This document shows, one piece after another, positions 38,607 to 52,040 of a stretch of DNA of 64,000 bases (position 1 is its first letter; every line of letters begins with the position of its first letter). The notes beneath the pieces were generated by a model. It was not told the DNA's origin and ran no database searches. It saw only the letters and a list, made by a program, of their open reading frames with translations. Origin of the DNA: Rhopalosiphum padi (Eukaryota > Arthropoda > Insecta > Hemiptera > Aphididae). The position numbers and the translations under genes are program-made. The DNA lies in NCBI RefSeq assembly GCF_020882245.1, contig NC_083597.1, positions 88,080,152 through 88,144,151 on the forward strand, written 5' to 3'.

Positions 38607-40280
38607 ATGAAATGAATTACATAGATGTGAATTTCTGTGTTATACAAAAAAAAGTGCGTTACATTGTGTTAACTAAAATTTGACTAGACAACAATTTGGC
38701 ATGTTTGAATTTATTAGATCCAAAGCTTGGACATCATATATTATATTCAATGATGATTTTATAATAAAAACATTGGCGTTTGTGTTGCATTCCTAGTTGA
38801 AGTAATAATAAGAAATAATAAAAAATTGTCTCGGGTAACGTAAATTAGCTATAAGATGCCTTGTGCAATTTATTGAGATCTTATAAAGATATTTAATTAG
38901 AAAGCATTATTTTGTACATTATTAAAAACGTAAACATATATATTTTCAATTTTCAAAAAACTATCCTTTTCGAGTTTTTAAATTTTGATTTTAAATTTCA
39001 GTATGACAATATGACTTATTACTATTTAATATTTCCAAAAATTGTGTTAAAATCTAAAATATTAACCAAACGAATCGATATTACTAATTATTATTTATAT
39101 AAGTATAAAAACATAATATGAACAATATGTACTTTTTATTCCAAAAAAAAAAAAAACCAAAAATCTGCATTATTGATAAATTAATTGTAAATTTGTAATA
39201 TAAATGTGGATATATGATAATATATATATATTTACAAATTATTATTTGCTTTTGCTTATTTATTGAATTTATAATTGGAATTATGCAAATAATCTTTGTA
39301 GTGTCTCTGATTTTTCATATCAGCCAATTGTATATCCAACGGTAGTTACCTACTGTACTTTTTACAACACTAGTTACATAGTTAATATTGAATACATTAC
39401 ATACGTATTTTATAAATATTTTTTTTTTAAATCGTTCTAATCATAATTAGTATCGCAGTTATCACTCTATTCAATCACAAAGTTTATTTTTAAAAGTTCT
39501 ATATAACATGAAGTATTTTTAAAAATAAAATTTAATATTGCTCATAATATATTGTTTAAATGGGTTTTATGGTTTTTAGGGGCTAGACTTTTAGCTAAGC
39601 TTTCCAAGCTCCCCACTTGCAATAGTTAAATTTTTCTTGTAAAATAAAACAACAAATTTTATATTACTATAAAGTGATTTATATAACAGGTATAAATGGC
39701 TAACATTTCGTTATCTACTCATAGAAGTGAGACGTTAGCGCTAATTTGCTATCAAAGTATTAGACACTGTTAGAATTACTGTGGTTAGGACCGCCCTTTC
39801 ACACACCCTTTATTTCCAGCAATAAAAAGAATAGGTGTTTTTCTTATTGTTCACGTTTGAAAACAAGATCATCATCAGGTGGTTTAACAAAAACATAAAA
39901 TGAAGTATCTATCTATCTATTTAAAATACAAAATTTATCGAAAAAAAAGAAACTCGACAAAAACAGATTACTTTTTCATATTAATATAGAACAATCGATT
40001 TCTTCAGACGTAAAACTACATACAAGTAATAAATTGACCTTATCATTGTCTTCAACACATATTCAATCATCGTCCTATAAAAATGAATTCAAAAAAAAAT
40101 TCACAATAAAAATGAAAACAAAATATACATTTTATGATTCAATTACTTACAAAATATCCAATTGAAAAACATAAAATATTTCATCACAAACGGAAAAACC
40201 AAATTGTACTTTTACATAGTTGGTTTTAAATTTCAACACTAAATTATCGACAAATGCGGTTAAAATTTTAAATTAAAACT
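38607..40280. other. AT-rich, gene-free DNA
   Basis: No feature seen downstream of the decayed reading frame. Confidence 0.7.
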
Positions 40281-40813
40281 AAGGGTTCGGGTGGGCAAAT
40301 AATAATGAATTCATTTTCAATAACTGCGCCGCACACCTGCAAAAACAGACGAATTATCGATCGTGCGGGAAACCGAAAAAATCGCAACCGGCTATGCACG
40401 CGCCATATCGGTCCGACGGCCGTCTGTTTTCCGTTTCCATATATAATTACAACAAACGGCTTGCTAAGTTTTCCCGGGAAACGGTTTGGTCCTGTGCGTA
40501 TATACTTAATGACCGTGCAGCAGCTGTCCTAAGGTCGTTGCAAACGTTTCACGCGCTATAAAAATTAGCATAATTTCTAATAAACGTACAGCGATAGGCG
40601 CATAACCCGGGGCAAAATACTATGGATCCGTTAGCATTTCAACTACAACCTACGCGGGTTTCGGCGAAACGGCACGAATATCGTAGTGTAAAAAAAAAAA
40701 AAAAAATAATAATATTTTATCGAACAGAAATGTTCTGTATTATTATATAGGTACCTATATTATATTATGGTCATATTATTTTACCGTATACCGTACACGC
40801 GACGACAATAACG

Positions 40814-40815
<2 letters not shown>

Positions 40816-40845
<30 letters not shown>
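40816..40845. repeat. (AAT)10 microsatellite
   Basis: Ten uninterrupted AAT units at the edge of the CpG peak. Confidence 0.96.
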
Positions 40846-40847
<2 letters not shown>

Positions 40848-40998
40848 AAAATCACTGGACGAGGGCGAAAGCGTTTTTCGGCGAGTGCAGTCGTATAGGT
40901 ACCTTATATTCGTATAATAGTGGTCAGCAGCAACGGTACTTAGTATTGATCTCCGGTCCGAGCGCGCGTGGGACATCGTGCGGGGCGCGAGCGAGGAC

Positions 40999-41022
40999 GT
41001 GTGTGTGTGTGTGTGTGTGTGT
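40999..41022. repeat. (GT)12 microsatellite
   Basis: Twelve GT units inside the CpG peak, flanked by GC-rich unique sequence on both sides. Confidence 0.96.
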
Positions 41023-41666
41023 GGCGCGCTCGCGGGGCGAGTGGTCGCGGAGGGTGCCGTGTTGGGTGGCGAAGTGGTGCGGCGGGCGAGGGCGAGTGGC
41101 GGTGGCGAAGACGGCGGTCGGTGATGATGCTGCGCTCTCGGTATTTACGCAATTAGCCGGCTACGGGGCGGCCGAAACGCGCGGAGGGGTGAGCCGCGCA
41201 CGCGCATTACCCGATCACCTGAAACTCGGCGGACGCTCCGTATAATAATAATATATAATATTATAACGTTATATTATTATATATATACGAAACGCGCCAG
41301 AGGGGACGCGGAAAAAGCCGGAGGCGCGTAGATCGCGATCGACGATCGGAATCGCGCGGGCGTACGCGCGACTGCTGCTGCGGCGGCGGTCGGTCCCGTC
41401 GTCAGCTGGTCGTTTATCATTTCGGTTATGCGGGACTTAACGCGCATATAATATATAATATTATATATATATATACGTATACGTTGTACGAAGACCTCCG
41501 GGCCGGAAAAATATATACACATTAACGATATTAAAACCATCACGGATGCGTGCGCGCATTATATATTATGTGGTTCGCGGACGGGTGCGCAAGAGTGTGT
41601 GCGAGAAAAAATATACTTCTAGAGAAAATATAGGAGAACGAAAATTAATCAAATTACGGCCCAACT

Positions 41667-41682
41667 GTGTGTGTGTGTGTGT
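41667..41682. repeat. (GT)8 microsatellite
   Basis: Eight GT units, second of three GT arrays in this island. Confidence 0.94.
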
Positions 41683-41926
41683 GCGGTTTTTGACGAAATG
41701 GAGCGGAAATATTGGCCGGCCGTACGCGGGTTGACGATGTCATTAATTCTTGTCCGGTTTTGTTTCTACTGCAACGCACTTCCGCGGCGGACCCGGCCTA
41801 TACGCGGTGGCCGTACACGGTTCACGTGTCAGAAATTAATAAATCCGCCGCCACTGCGACCAGGAGCGCTTTTTCATTTTGATAATGGATTTGCTCCGAG
41901 CTTTATACGTATACATATTATATATA

Positions 41927-41944
41927 TGTGTGTGTGTGTGTGTG
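41927..41944. repeat. (TG)9 microsatellite
   Basis: Nine TG units preceded by a TATATA run, third GT array of the island. Confidence 0.94.
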
Positions 41945-42510
41945 TTTGTACGATGCAGTGTTATAATATTATATATATATATGTATACCTGCTTCTCTTC
42001 CGTCATAATATACGCAAACAAATGTACACACAACGATATTATATTGAACGGGGTGGACGGTCCTCCTCCACGTGTTTTCTCGTTTTAAATGGCGCGGGAA
42101 ATCGTGATGATGGGCTTTCCTGCAAGGCTGTAAACATACACACAGGACGCCGGTCCGGACGCGCGTGTAGTACCACTCGCGAAGACTACCACCCGATCCG
42201 ATGCGTCACGCGGTTTACACGTGCCGATAAGCCCTGGCGGATATAGCTCGATATAATAATAATATAATGTAATATATAAGTCTCGAACAATTTTATGTGT
42301 GATGTTTTAAACGTTTCAAAAAACAACTTCAAGTATACTCCAGTGCGTAGACTTCGGTCTAACATCCCCGTTATTCGGTTATTTCGGTTATTTTGTTCGC
42401 TGTTATTGGCGTTATTAGAGATGCGTACCCGCGAACGGCGGTGGATGGCTTACGTTTTAAATTCATATCAATACTACAATACCACTGCCAGTACGCGTAC
42501 CTTCGTATAA

Positions 42511-44080
42511 ACTATAAAGGATTAAAAAATAAATAAATAAATACATTTTCGTTTCCCGACGAATAAAATAATATATATATTCTCGATTTAACGTTTTTCT
42601 AACAATACTTTGCACAGTTGTATTAAAGTCACATTAAGCTATACATATATATAGTCGAAAACCAAAAATAAATATATTACGGCAACGCCCGCCCACGCAA
42701 ATTCGTCAATACAAATGTTGTTTTTTTTTCGAAAACATTATGTATAGTTTTCGATAACGAAATTAATGTTGTATTCTCGACAGGCACTTTGTATATAAAC
42801 AAATCGATAAAGCTTCCATTGCTCACGATTGCTCTTATATATTCGGACAAAGGACAACCCCCGCTAATGGACATTGGCTATTCGATTTTCGGGAATAAAA
42901 AAAAAACGCCTGGAAGCGAATTTCCAATTTTTCAAAACACGAAAACAATTTATTTAACTAGCTGTGTAGTACTTCAAAACTAAAATATACATTATTTAAT
43001 TTAATTCTAAAATTTAAAACACTGTAAGAATAAATTAAACGTTAAACTACTCTGTACAGCGATTAAGTACTTAATTACATACACTGTATCTAGTGGTTAA
43101 TCTATTGAACAATATGTATATCTATTTATTTAAATTAAATAAATAAATGTAAACCTAACCTATAAATAAATATAAAATAAACAGTTTAATTTTTAATACT
43201 TATCTGCAATAACAAATAAAAGTAATGTTTCTATAATCTTAAAATATAAAGGCCACGGTGATATTGATTTATTCTGTCTGATTTTATAGGTATTTCTCAA
43301 TTCGATGTTACAACATAGATACAGAGTAGCATTTAATTTAAATATTATTCAAAAAGTTTTATTATAAAAATATATTACGTATATAGTTTCAGCACTATAC
43401 CAAACTATACAATTTTCACTTATTAATTACAATACATTGTTATATTTCTATAATAAAATGTATACTTAAAATTAAATTTTTGATTCCTATTCTTTAAGAA
43501 AATACGACTCAATAAAATTCGCACACAAATTGAATTACATAGTTACATATATATATATTTATTTATACGTCGTACTTTGTTGTTTCCGTTGTTTCAAACT
43601 ATATGGCTGATGCAATTTCTGTGCACTTGGTAGTTATGGTACTTGGAAGACACTAATATTCTACAAAAGTATACCCTAGCTACTATACTACTTAATTTTG
43701 GAAAACACTTTTAGTTGGAAAAAAGTTTGTGCTTCAAACATTTTTATGATAGAAGAAATAAATAATATTGATTTGTTTACGTAATATAATCTAATAGAAA
43801 TCGTAACACAAAACTATACAGAAATATGATGGCGACAAAAAATTAAAAATATTTTGAAATCTATAAAAAGTAATTGTAAATATTAAGAATTTAAAATGTT
43901 TATAAATATTTAGATAACATAGATATAATTTTAAATATTTGATATTATAAGAATAATATTATAATGTATAGGAAATAAGTATACATTATATAGATACTGT
44001 TTCGTAATACAAATCCAATATTATAAAAACATGAAATATAAGTTGGAAATTATACAACCGTACAAGATTACTGCGTTTTA
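42511..44080. other. AT-rich DNA, no gene recognised
   Basis: Mostly AT-rich. A less AT-rich spot at 42680-42950 supports 64-65 codon frames on both strands, without a domain or splice signals that would make either convincing. Confidence 0.65.
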
Positions 44081-45670
44081 TTGTTGAACATAATGGCACT
44101 GAAATAAAACGAATTGCGCACAGCGATCATTTTTGGATTGGTTCTCAAACAAACAGATTTCTTTCAAAGTTAAATATTTGTGTTGCACACGACTAAAATG
44201 TAAATTACAGACACCGACATTCGTCGTGTGTACATAATAATATGTGCAATACCAATCAGTGTTTGTATTATCCCATACGTGCTGCAGGGTGACGATGAAT
44301 GCACATATAAGACTCCTTTTGTGGACAATAGATGAGAGCTAAAATGACCATGTCCCTTGTACACGGCCCCGGTACATAATGATATACGATATATCGTGTA
44401 ATATATTATTATGTGTGCGCTCGTTCGATTTCGGACGAATTCGGCGATAATAAGGACGCGTAGCGTACTACGCGTATAATAATTATTGTGCTGGTGCACT
44501 GATGCAGCTACGGAGTACGAAAATAGAAAAAAAATAGATGTTACGGGGAATATATACATACTCGACTTATAAATAAACCGGACCACGAGACGATTCATTG
44601 CCGTACAAAACGCAAAAAGGATCACATTTTGAGATTGAAAAATGTAATTTGTACCTAAATTTTTTTTTTATGTTGTCACGTAACACGTGTTATGAATATT
44701 GAAATTGGAGTTTAATACTCAATCGTTATATTATTAACTATACGAGTCATCTAATAAAGATATTATACAGCGTAAATCTAAAAAAAGTAACAAACAACTA
44801 TAACTAATATATTTTATAACGTAAATATAATGCAAAATCCAGGGTATTTTATTTTTTGGATACAACAAACCGGACTTCCGGAAAATCGTCGTTATTTTTA
44901 TGGGTATTTCTAGAAACTAACGCACATATTTTCATCGATTACCTAGTGTGTGATGTTGCGTATATTATATGTCTTTCTCTCTCGCTCTCTCCACTCCGAT
45001 ACGCTAAAAGACCCCAATCCTACACTCGTACGCGGCGTATTATTATTTTTCTCTTTCTATTCGGAAACTTTTTTTTGTCCGCCCGCCCGCCCGTCCGTAC
45101 ATCCCGCCAACGCAGGATGGCAATAACAATAATAACGCGCTCGACGGCGGTGGCGGACTCGGTGATTTTATGGCATGGAAAAAAAAAAGGGATACGGTCA
45201 GTCCGCGGAATTGATGGCGCACGGCTTCCTTTCTCGCCCAACGGTTTTTATTTTTAATGCATAATGTAATGGCATAGGAGCACCCCATACAACTGGTAAG
45301 GATGGGACGGGAAAAAACAACGTATGAGAGAAAATTTCCTTTTTTTTTTCTTTCTTGCTTTTCCTTCTTGGTGAAAATAACAAATCGTAAAACAAACACA
45401 AGCTCGGATATTATTCACCCGTGGCCATCGCATTGGGAGTACAAGGGGGTCATAAATTATGTAACAGGCCCCACACGAATATTTCCACATGACAGATACA
45501 AACCCTTAAGGAGAGTCGGCGGGGAATTTATTTTGATTATAATATCGTATTATTATTCGGCCGCATTAAAGACGTCTGTGGTAAGAAATCTAGAACAAAG
45601 ATGGGATAAGGGCAAAAGAAAACTTTGCACTGTGAAAAATAATGGGTAAAACGAAAGGGTGAATTTTCAA
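44081..45670. other. Lower-AT, CpG-containing patch
   Basis: Mixed composition with CpG-rich parts (44380-44480, 45020-45240). Five or more overlapping frames of 73-151 codons on both strands cover this patch. Having several frames open at once is what low stop-codon density gives by chance. None carries a recognisable domain. Confidence 0.45.
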
Positions 45671-47210
45671 CTTGAATTATACAGGGTGAATGAAAAATTT
45701 CAACTACATTGAAAACAAAATACCTATATGCTCACATTTGGTTTCGCACTTTTCAATTTCAATGAATTTGACTTCAAAGGTATGGAAAAATGCAAATATA
45801 ACTAATTTTTCAATTTTCAGTTCTAATACTGACTCTGATAAAAGTATTCCACATATTATTATTATTTTATTCGTAAATTAAAACCGAAATTAACAATTTT
45901 ACAGTTTTTCCAAATAAATACCTATAATATAGAGTTCCAGTAATTTAAAGTTTTTCTTCACTCCTGTAAATATATGTTTAAATTAGTATATGCATGGATC
46001 GTATATTTTTCTAAATAAAAAATAATAAAAAAAATGTTAAAATGTATAAAAAAAAATAAAAATTATCTTTTTAATGATTCATAAATGAATGTTATGATTT
46101 ATTTACTGTGATATAACCATATTTAACACACCAGTTACAATCTTGTATAAACATAAAATAAATTAATCATTTTTTAGAATAAAATTTACAATAATTATCT
46201 GTATAATTAAATTATGCATTTGTTTTTATTTCTTGTTAATTTTTTTAATACGTGACTATTGTATCAAGTACCTGCGTAAGACTAAAATATTTACTTACAT
46301 TTATTTTACTCTAATTAAATAACGGTTATTAACTTAGTACTATAAAATACCATATTAACAGATTTCATTAGATACCCAGTTACGGATTTTGGGAGACGAG
46401 ACGATAGAGATTATTTTTCCGTTTTACATATCATATTTTACATTGTTTAGGTTATAAGTCATTATATTTTATAACTAGGTATAAAAATCTAACTTTTGTT
46501 TTGGGAAATTTAGTGATAAAAAAACTTCCATACAAACTAAAGTAACAAAATACAGTTCAACGATATATTTTTATTTTTGATTATTTCATTATACAATCAT
46601 ATATTTAAAAATCCAACAAACACTAGCTACTGAATTTCTCAGTATAAAAAACCCAACCATAAAACTGCACCATAAAATAACCGAAGGCATATAAATAAAA
46701 CAGATGAACACATTCATGAAATGTAAAGCCGTAAACTTTTCGGTTATTGCCATTTCATTCCAATGTGTATGTTTTATAAACACCCACGGACCTGCCTATT
46801 TTTCCATTTTTTTTTTTACTTTTTACAATCCCCTAAACGACCGTTAAGTCACATAAGGGCAAAGGCCATTTAAAAAAACGCTCTCACCCTCCGAGGGTAG
46901 ATTATACGTATTCATTTTAAAGTAAAAAAAAATAACAAACCTTGGGCATATAAATATATTATGTTTGGTCCACCAAATACGTAGAGGGTTCACTATCCAA
47001 AAGTGGAGTTTAATATTTAATAGAGTTAAACGTGTTTATGTACACAAAAAGCATCTAAAAAATCGTATACTAAACACTAACTCGGTTTTAGGCAATTGAT
47101 CGCCAAAACACTTAAAAAAATTATTTATTATTCCCTTTCAAAACTTACTCAATACCTACTCCATATAAGTGAAAAAACATTTTTACTCTACTTTTATTTG
47201 ATTTTACGTT
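45671..47210. other. AT-rich DNA with a possible orphan transposon terminus
   Basis: No gene seen. At 45680, TACAGGGTGAATGAAAAATT resembles the terminus of a mariner-type element next to a TA, but I find no matching inverted copy nearby. Confidence 0.5.
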
Positions 47211-47212
47211 TA

Positions 47213-47560
47213 ATTCCTAAAACCGATGTTAAAACGATTAAAAAAAATAAAGTTTTTTATTAATATAATATATATAAATGTTATATTTTATTAATAATAA
47301 ATATAACATGTATGGTTGAATATTAAAAAATATAATGTTATAAGTTAATATAATTACAATTCTTTTTATTTAATAAATACTTGCAATTGAGATAGAAACA
47401 GCAGCATTATAAAACTAGTATAAAATTATTGAGTTAAATTAAAATAAAACCAACTACATTTACTGATATCGGTATTTGGTATACTATTTAGTATTTAGCT
47501 ATTATTACATTAATACAAAAACGTAATTTTTTTAATCATTTTAACATCGGTTTTAGGAAT
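47213..47560. mobile_element. MITE-like element with about 60-bp imperfect terminal inverted repeats
   Basis: The left end begins ATTCCTAAAACCGATGTTAA and the right end, read as reverse complement, begins with the same 20 bases. The match runs through a further AA(C/T)GATTAAAAAAA stretch, so the first ~34 bases differ at one position. Weaker similarity extends to about 60 bases (..GTTTTTTATTAATATAATA against ..GTTTTTGTATTAATGTAATA). TA flanks both ends (47211-47212 and 47561-47562), consistent with a TA target duplication. The 348-bp interior is AT-rich and non-coding. This is the structure expected of a Tc1/mariner-derived MITE, though no transposase or autonomous partner is visible in the window. 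Confidence 0.8.
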
Positions 47561-49380
47561 TATTATATTTATATTATACTACACTAATCTCATCATTGTA
47601 TATGTATTATTCGTCATAATGTACGTATATTAGGTATCATAATATTATAATATAATATATATCCACTATTTTGCACCGGAAACAACTTGACATCACACAT
47701 GAAACATTTTTGGTATTTTGAATTTTTGAATATTTGATAGTTTCCGTGAAACTGATAACACTTTTTAGTACTTACATTTTAATTATATAAGTACGCATAA
47801 ATAATAGCTATACATACATTTATTAAACATAAGTATAAAGCTTTGTATAAATAATTCCACAAGGTAAACTTATTTCAATGTCTTGTATAATATATAAGTC
47901 CAACATTTTCTACATTAGGAAATTTAGTTAGATATATTTCTCCCTTGGGACTAAAAAGAGGGATGATGTATCACTAAATCTATTGGGACTAGTAACGTTT
48001 TTTGATTGCCGATTTTAAATAGGAATATCTACCCCGAGGATATTTTATTCCTCTCGTTTTAAATGTATTGGTATTTTATTTATAAACATCAGACGAAATC
48101 GATTTAATTTGTATTTTAATAATAAAATATATATAGATAAAAATATCTACCGTATAAAAATATATTATCGTGATAACTATTATTTATAATTAACATTTAT
48201 AAAATTTACATTCCAATTAAAACACAGAAAAATAATGTTTATATTCATTTAAGGAAATTTGAAAACTACACAATTCAACTACTTTTCAAACTATTTAATT
48301 CAAATAATATTACATTCATATTTTTATATAAATACCAATAACTGTATAACCCGACTCAACTTGGGAAAAAACAAACTTAAAATACGGTGCTACATCGGTG
48401 TATCTCGGTTTTAGATTACCTACATCGACTAGAAACGACCCAATCAGCATCAGTGTATCTAGCTTTGTGAACTAATTATACTGCAAGATGGGCAATCCGC
48501 CAGTGGTGGATTGGATATAGCACTTAGTATATTTTCGAATGTGATTCTAACTACACTCTAAACTTATCTGATATATTTACAAAAATCTTCTGAAACTTTT
48601 GTCAAAATTAGTCAAGTAGCTTTAGAGTCATTATGAACATAGCCTTTTCGTAATAGGTATATTTGAATAACAAACAGTTAATTAAACATTATAAAAAAAA
48701 ATTCAATTTTTATGAGCCAAAACGAAATTCTCGTGTAGACGCCCTAAAATTAGTTGAAAAATAAAGCAAAAAACACTCCAAAGTCTCAAAGAATATGTGT
48801 GCAAAATTTAGTGCCAATTTATTGGTTCAATAATTTCAAAGTCCAAAAGTTGTACAAACGTAAATTAATTTGTATATATAAGTATCTATATAGGTATACC
48901 TATATAGATGTATCTACACATGTTCAACTTCTTCTATTCGAATCTTACATTTTTTATACATAATAATGGTAATAACTTTAAAATGTTTATAGCTCAAAAT
49001 CTATTTTATAATTAATAAATTTATCTAACGAAAAAGGTATTAGAAGCCTGCCAGGTTCAAGATATCTCTTCAACTACATAATTTTAGTGAAATAAAATAA
49101 TATTAGTAAATTTATAAGGTTCGACAATCTTCATATTTTCCTATCGTACATATGCATAGGTCATATTATTTTATAATATAACAACTCTGTGAATCTGTGA
49201 ATATTATAAAGAATAAAAAAAAAATAGAAAATTTAATATTTAATATGAAATACTCAAATTTAATCAACCGATGATTCCCAGGTGGCATGTTTGCATTAAT
49301 ATTTAAGTCTGAAACTATAGCTTTATCGGGCTTTCTGCTTCCTAAAAAAAATTGAGTATATTTACCACAAAAGAAAGTGA
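47561..49380. other. AT-rich, gene-free DNA
   Basis: No gene or RNA seen. It contains a 26-bp perfect palindrome at 48884-48909. Confidence 0.7.
48884..48909. repeat. Perfect 26-bp palindrome centred on GGTATACC
   Basis: ATCTATATAGGTA is followed immediately, without spacer, by its exact reverse complement. The centre GGTATACC carries the only GC positions other than one near each end. A perfect spacer-free palindrome this long can form a cruciform and is longer than most chance palindromes here. Confidence 0.85.
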
Positions 49381-50560
49381 ATGAATCTTTTTAGAGGGAT
49401 TAACGAACCAGTGAGCTTATATCACCACACAAAGGCCACCCTTCTACACGAGCGTCTGTCAATCGTCGATATTATCGACTTATCTCCGTACACCATACGC
49501 CGAAAAAAAAAAACAAATTAATTTTCGCAACAAGCAATAGGCGTCGTGGCAGCCGTGGCAGCTGATTGTGAATTAAGAACGTGCTTGCACGGCGCATAGG
49601 GTGTGTTGTTACGTTATGTGAGTAGAGCGGTGGTGATGAAAATCCACTCTCTTCCATAACTTTTTTCACCACGCGCGCGCGCAGGTCATTAGGAGACCGG
49701 ACTTTGCAGGAGGGACCTCCGCCCCTGACACCCCAATTTAATTTATGCGGCATCACACGCGGCCGACCCTCGATTTTTCGAGCACCCGAGACACGATCGT
49801 GATCTGATTCTAAAAACAACCGCCTCGTTTTTTTTTTTATACTCTTTAACCACTCCTCCCTTCAACCATCACCACCGCCACCAAACCCTAATCTTGCTCC
49901 AATCATTACCACCGTCGGTGGGTTGTTTTTTCCTGTATCTACACCCTTCCGCTCTACCCTTTGGTTTTTATTTTTTATTCCTTGTATTGTAAATGGGTTT
50001 ATTAATTCGGACGCCATTTTCTTCCGAGACGGCAATGTTCAATGAGAAATTATCACCGTCTTTTTACCACGTGACTTACACACACACAGTATATACGTAC
50101 ATTTACTTCTCTTTCCCTACGCATCTCTGGTATATTTCAGAATTTGTAGGAGAAAAAAAACAACAACTTTTCCGGACGCACAAGGGGTTGCTGTTGCCGC
50201 CGCACGAGCGTAGGAATAAGCTTAAAGGAAGCCTTAATGCCGTTTCAGCGTAGTTTCGCCCTCTGAATAATCAAAATTTATGAGTTTCGTACGAACCCTG
50301 CGAAATGACGGTATTCTATCCCGACACCCTTCCCTGTCCATATCCCTTCAAACACCCCTTGGCCGCAATTCACGTGATCACAATATTATATGTAGCCAGG
50401 GACGACCGCCACCGTCGCCGACAGTGCGTGTGCGGACCCCACACGTATTGGTCATGTGTTACGCTGCTGGACAACAACATTTTGCCATTTACAATACAAA
50501 AAACAACGTTAGCTTGCAAAATATAATAAATATTACAAATTTGTCGAATATAATATTGGT
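49381..50560. other. Lower-AT, partly C-rich patch
   Basis: Mixed composition, with ACC-rich sequence at 49850-49920 (ATCACCACCGCCACC) and pyrimidine-rich parts. A minus-strand open frame at 49472-49819 (115 codons; 93 from its first ATG) is one of the few without repeats, but no domain is recognisable. Plus-strand frames at 49993-50588 are similarly anonymous. Confidence 0.4.
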
Positions 50561-52040
50561 ATACTATAATAGTAATATTATAGTCTAAACTCCAACAAAT
50601 TTATATATTTCATGATTTCAAAATAAACGTATATTTACGATTAGTACTAATTATTTTCTTTAAAACAATTCGGAGAGTCCTAGAGATAGCCCTTTATAGA
50701 CAATAAAATATATCATCACTATTGACATTATAATATAATCAATTCATGAGTTGATAATATCTCTAAATACTTAATAGAAATAGGTAATACATCATCATCA
50801 TACTTTTCAAAATATTATGATTTTATAGATTGTTCATATAAATTCTTACTTACTTATTTTAAGCATATTTGCAATCACATGCCACTGTTTACAGTTCCTA
50901 AAAAAACAATATTAATTTATTTTTGTTATACAAATATGAATTTTGTCTTTATATATTTGTTATCAACTTAACCTACGAGTTATGACCACTATTGAAAATA
51001 AAATAACTGTTGAAAACATTAGACACCCATTATTAACCTGTAAAAATTGGACATTTTATACTTTTACATAGTTTCATATAATTTATCAATATTAATATAA
51101 GTACTTTAATAAAGTAAAAATATATTTTCTAAATAATTTCCTTTAAGATCAAAAAAATTACCGAGAAATTACGGGGAAAAAACAATGCAATATGCAAATT
51201 ATGGCAACCACGTAATTTAATGAAGCCGATTACTGTTAATTTGTTAAATTTAAAAAAATAGATACTTCAAAAGTTAAGTAATTGTTCATTATACAATTAA
51301 TCAAATTAATTTTAAGCAAAACAATATTTAAAACTTTTATTAGGTATTGGAGTTACGATAAATTATTTTTATTTTGCAATACTATTTTTAGATTTTTTAT
51401 GTACATAATTTGTAATATTAATATATCATACTTTATAATTCAATTTTTACAGTATTGATTTTAATTTTATATTAGTTTATACTGCTAATTATTGATTAAA
51501 TATACATTGTATATACATTGTATATTTAATCAAAGTCACTATTACTAAAGTAATTAATTTTAAAATGTCAAGATATTTAGAATTTCCAATAATTAATATT
51601 CTATAAAATAGTTAAAAATAGTGAGAAACTCGTATATAACCCGTACGCGAGCATTCTTTTTTAACATCTTTATTTCTTACTTGTTTGTGATACAAATATT
51701 TACTATTAGTATATTAAAATGAATGTATGTATGCATGATACTTATCATAATTTCTTTCAAATATAATAACACGCCCATCCACTTAACTCTTATAGTATCA
51801 GCGCTTTTCTAAATATATTTTTATGAATCATTCGATTACCAATTTACAAATTGTATAAAAGTGTTAAATTATCCTTTAGAATATTTAACTAATTAATGCT
51901 GTTTAAATATTAAATATTATTTCAATACACAAATGTCAATCCTCAGTTATTTGGTTATTAATATACTGTATAATATTATATTAACAATTATTAATATTTT
52001 TAAATGTCTGAATAACACACCTATTTTCAATATGTTTTCA
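50561..52040. other. AT-rich, gene-free DNA
   Basis: No gene seen. It contains a perfect 15-bp inverted repeat at 51492-51533. Confidence 0.72.
51492..51533. repeat. Perfect 15-bp inverted repeat with a tandem 11-mer inside
   Basis: TTGATTAAATATACA (51492-51506) and its exact reverse complement (51519-51533) flank a 12-nt loop. The interior is two tandem copies of ATACATTGTAT. The perfect stem makes a hairpin plausible in DNA or RNA. Confidence 0.85.

Larger units (their letters stand above)
40281..42510. other. CpG-dense island, strongest in the window
   Basis: CpG density rises from 40300 and peaks at 40960-41420, where the plus strand is G-rich (GGGGCGAGTGGTCGCGGAGG, GGGGCGGCCGAAACGCGCGG). 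GT and AAT microsatellites and TATA-type palindromes are interspersed. Open frames up to 191 codons (41671-42246) cross a GT array as a Cys-Val run and have no domain. A promoter with a non-coding first exon is the simplest reading, but no splice structure can be shown. Confidence 0.55.

Noticed and set aside
41671..42246. 191-codon plus-strand open frame
   Set aside because: It crosses a GT array as a Cys-Val run in a stop-poor CpG island; no recognisable domain and no supporting splice or start context.
44170..44625. 151-codon minus-strand open frame
   Set aside because: No domain, several overlapping alternatives downstream, composition as expected for a lower-AT patch.
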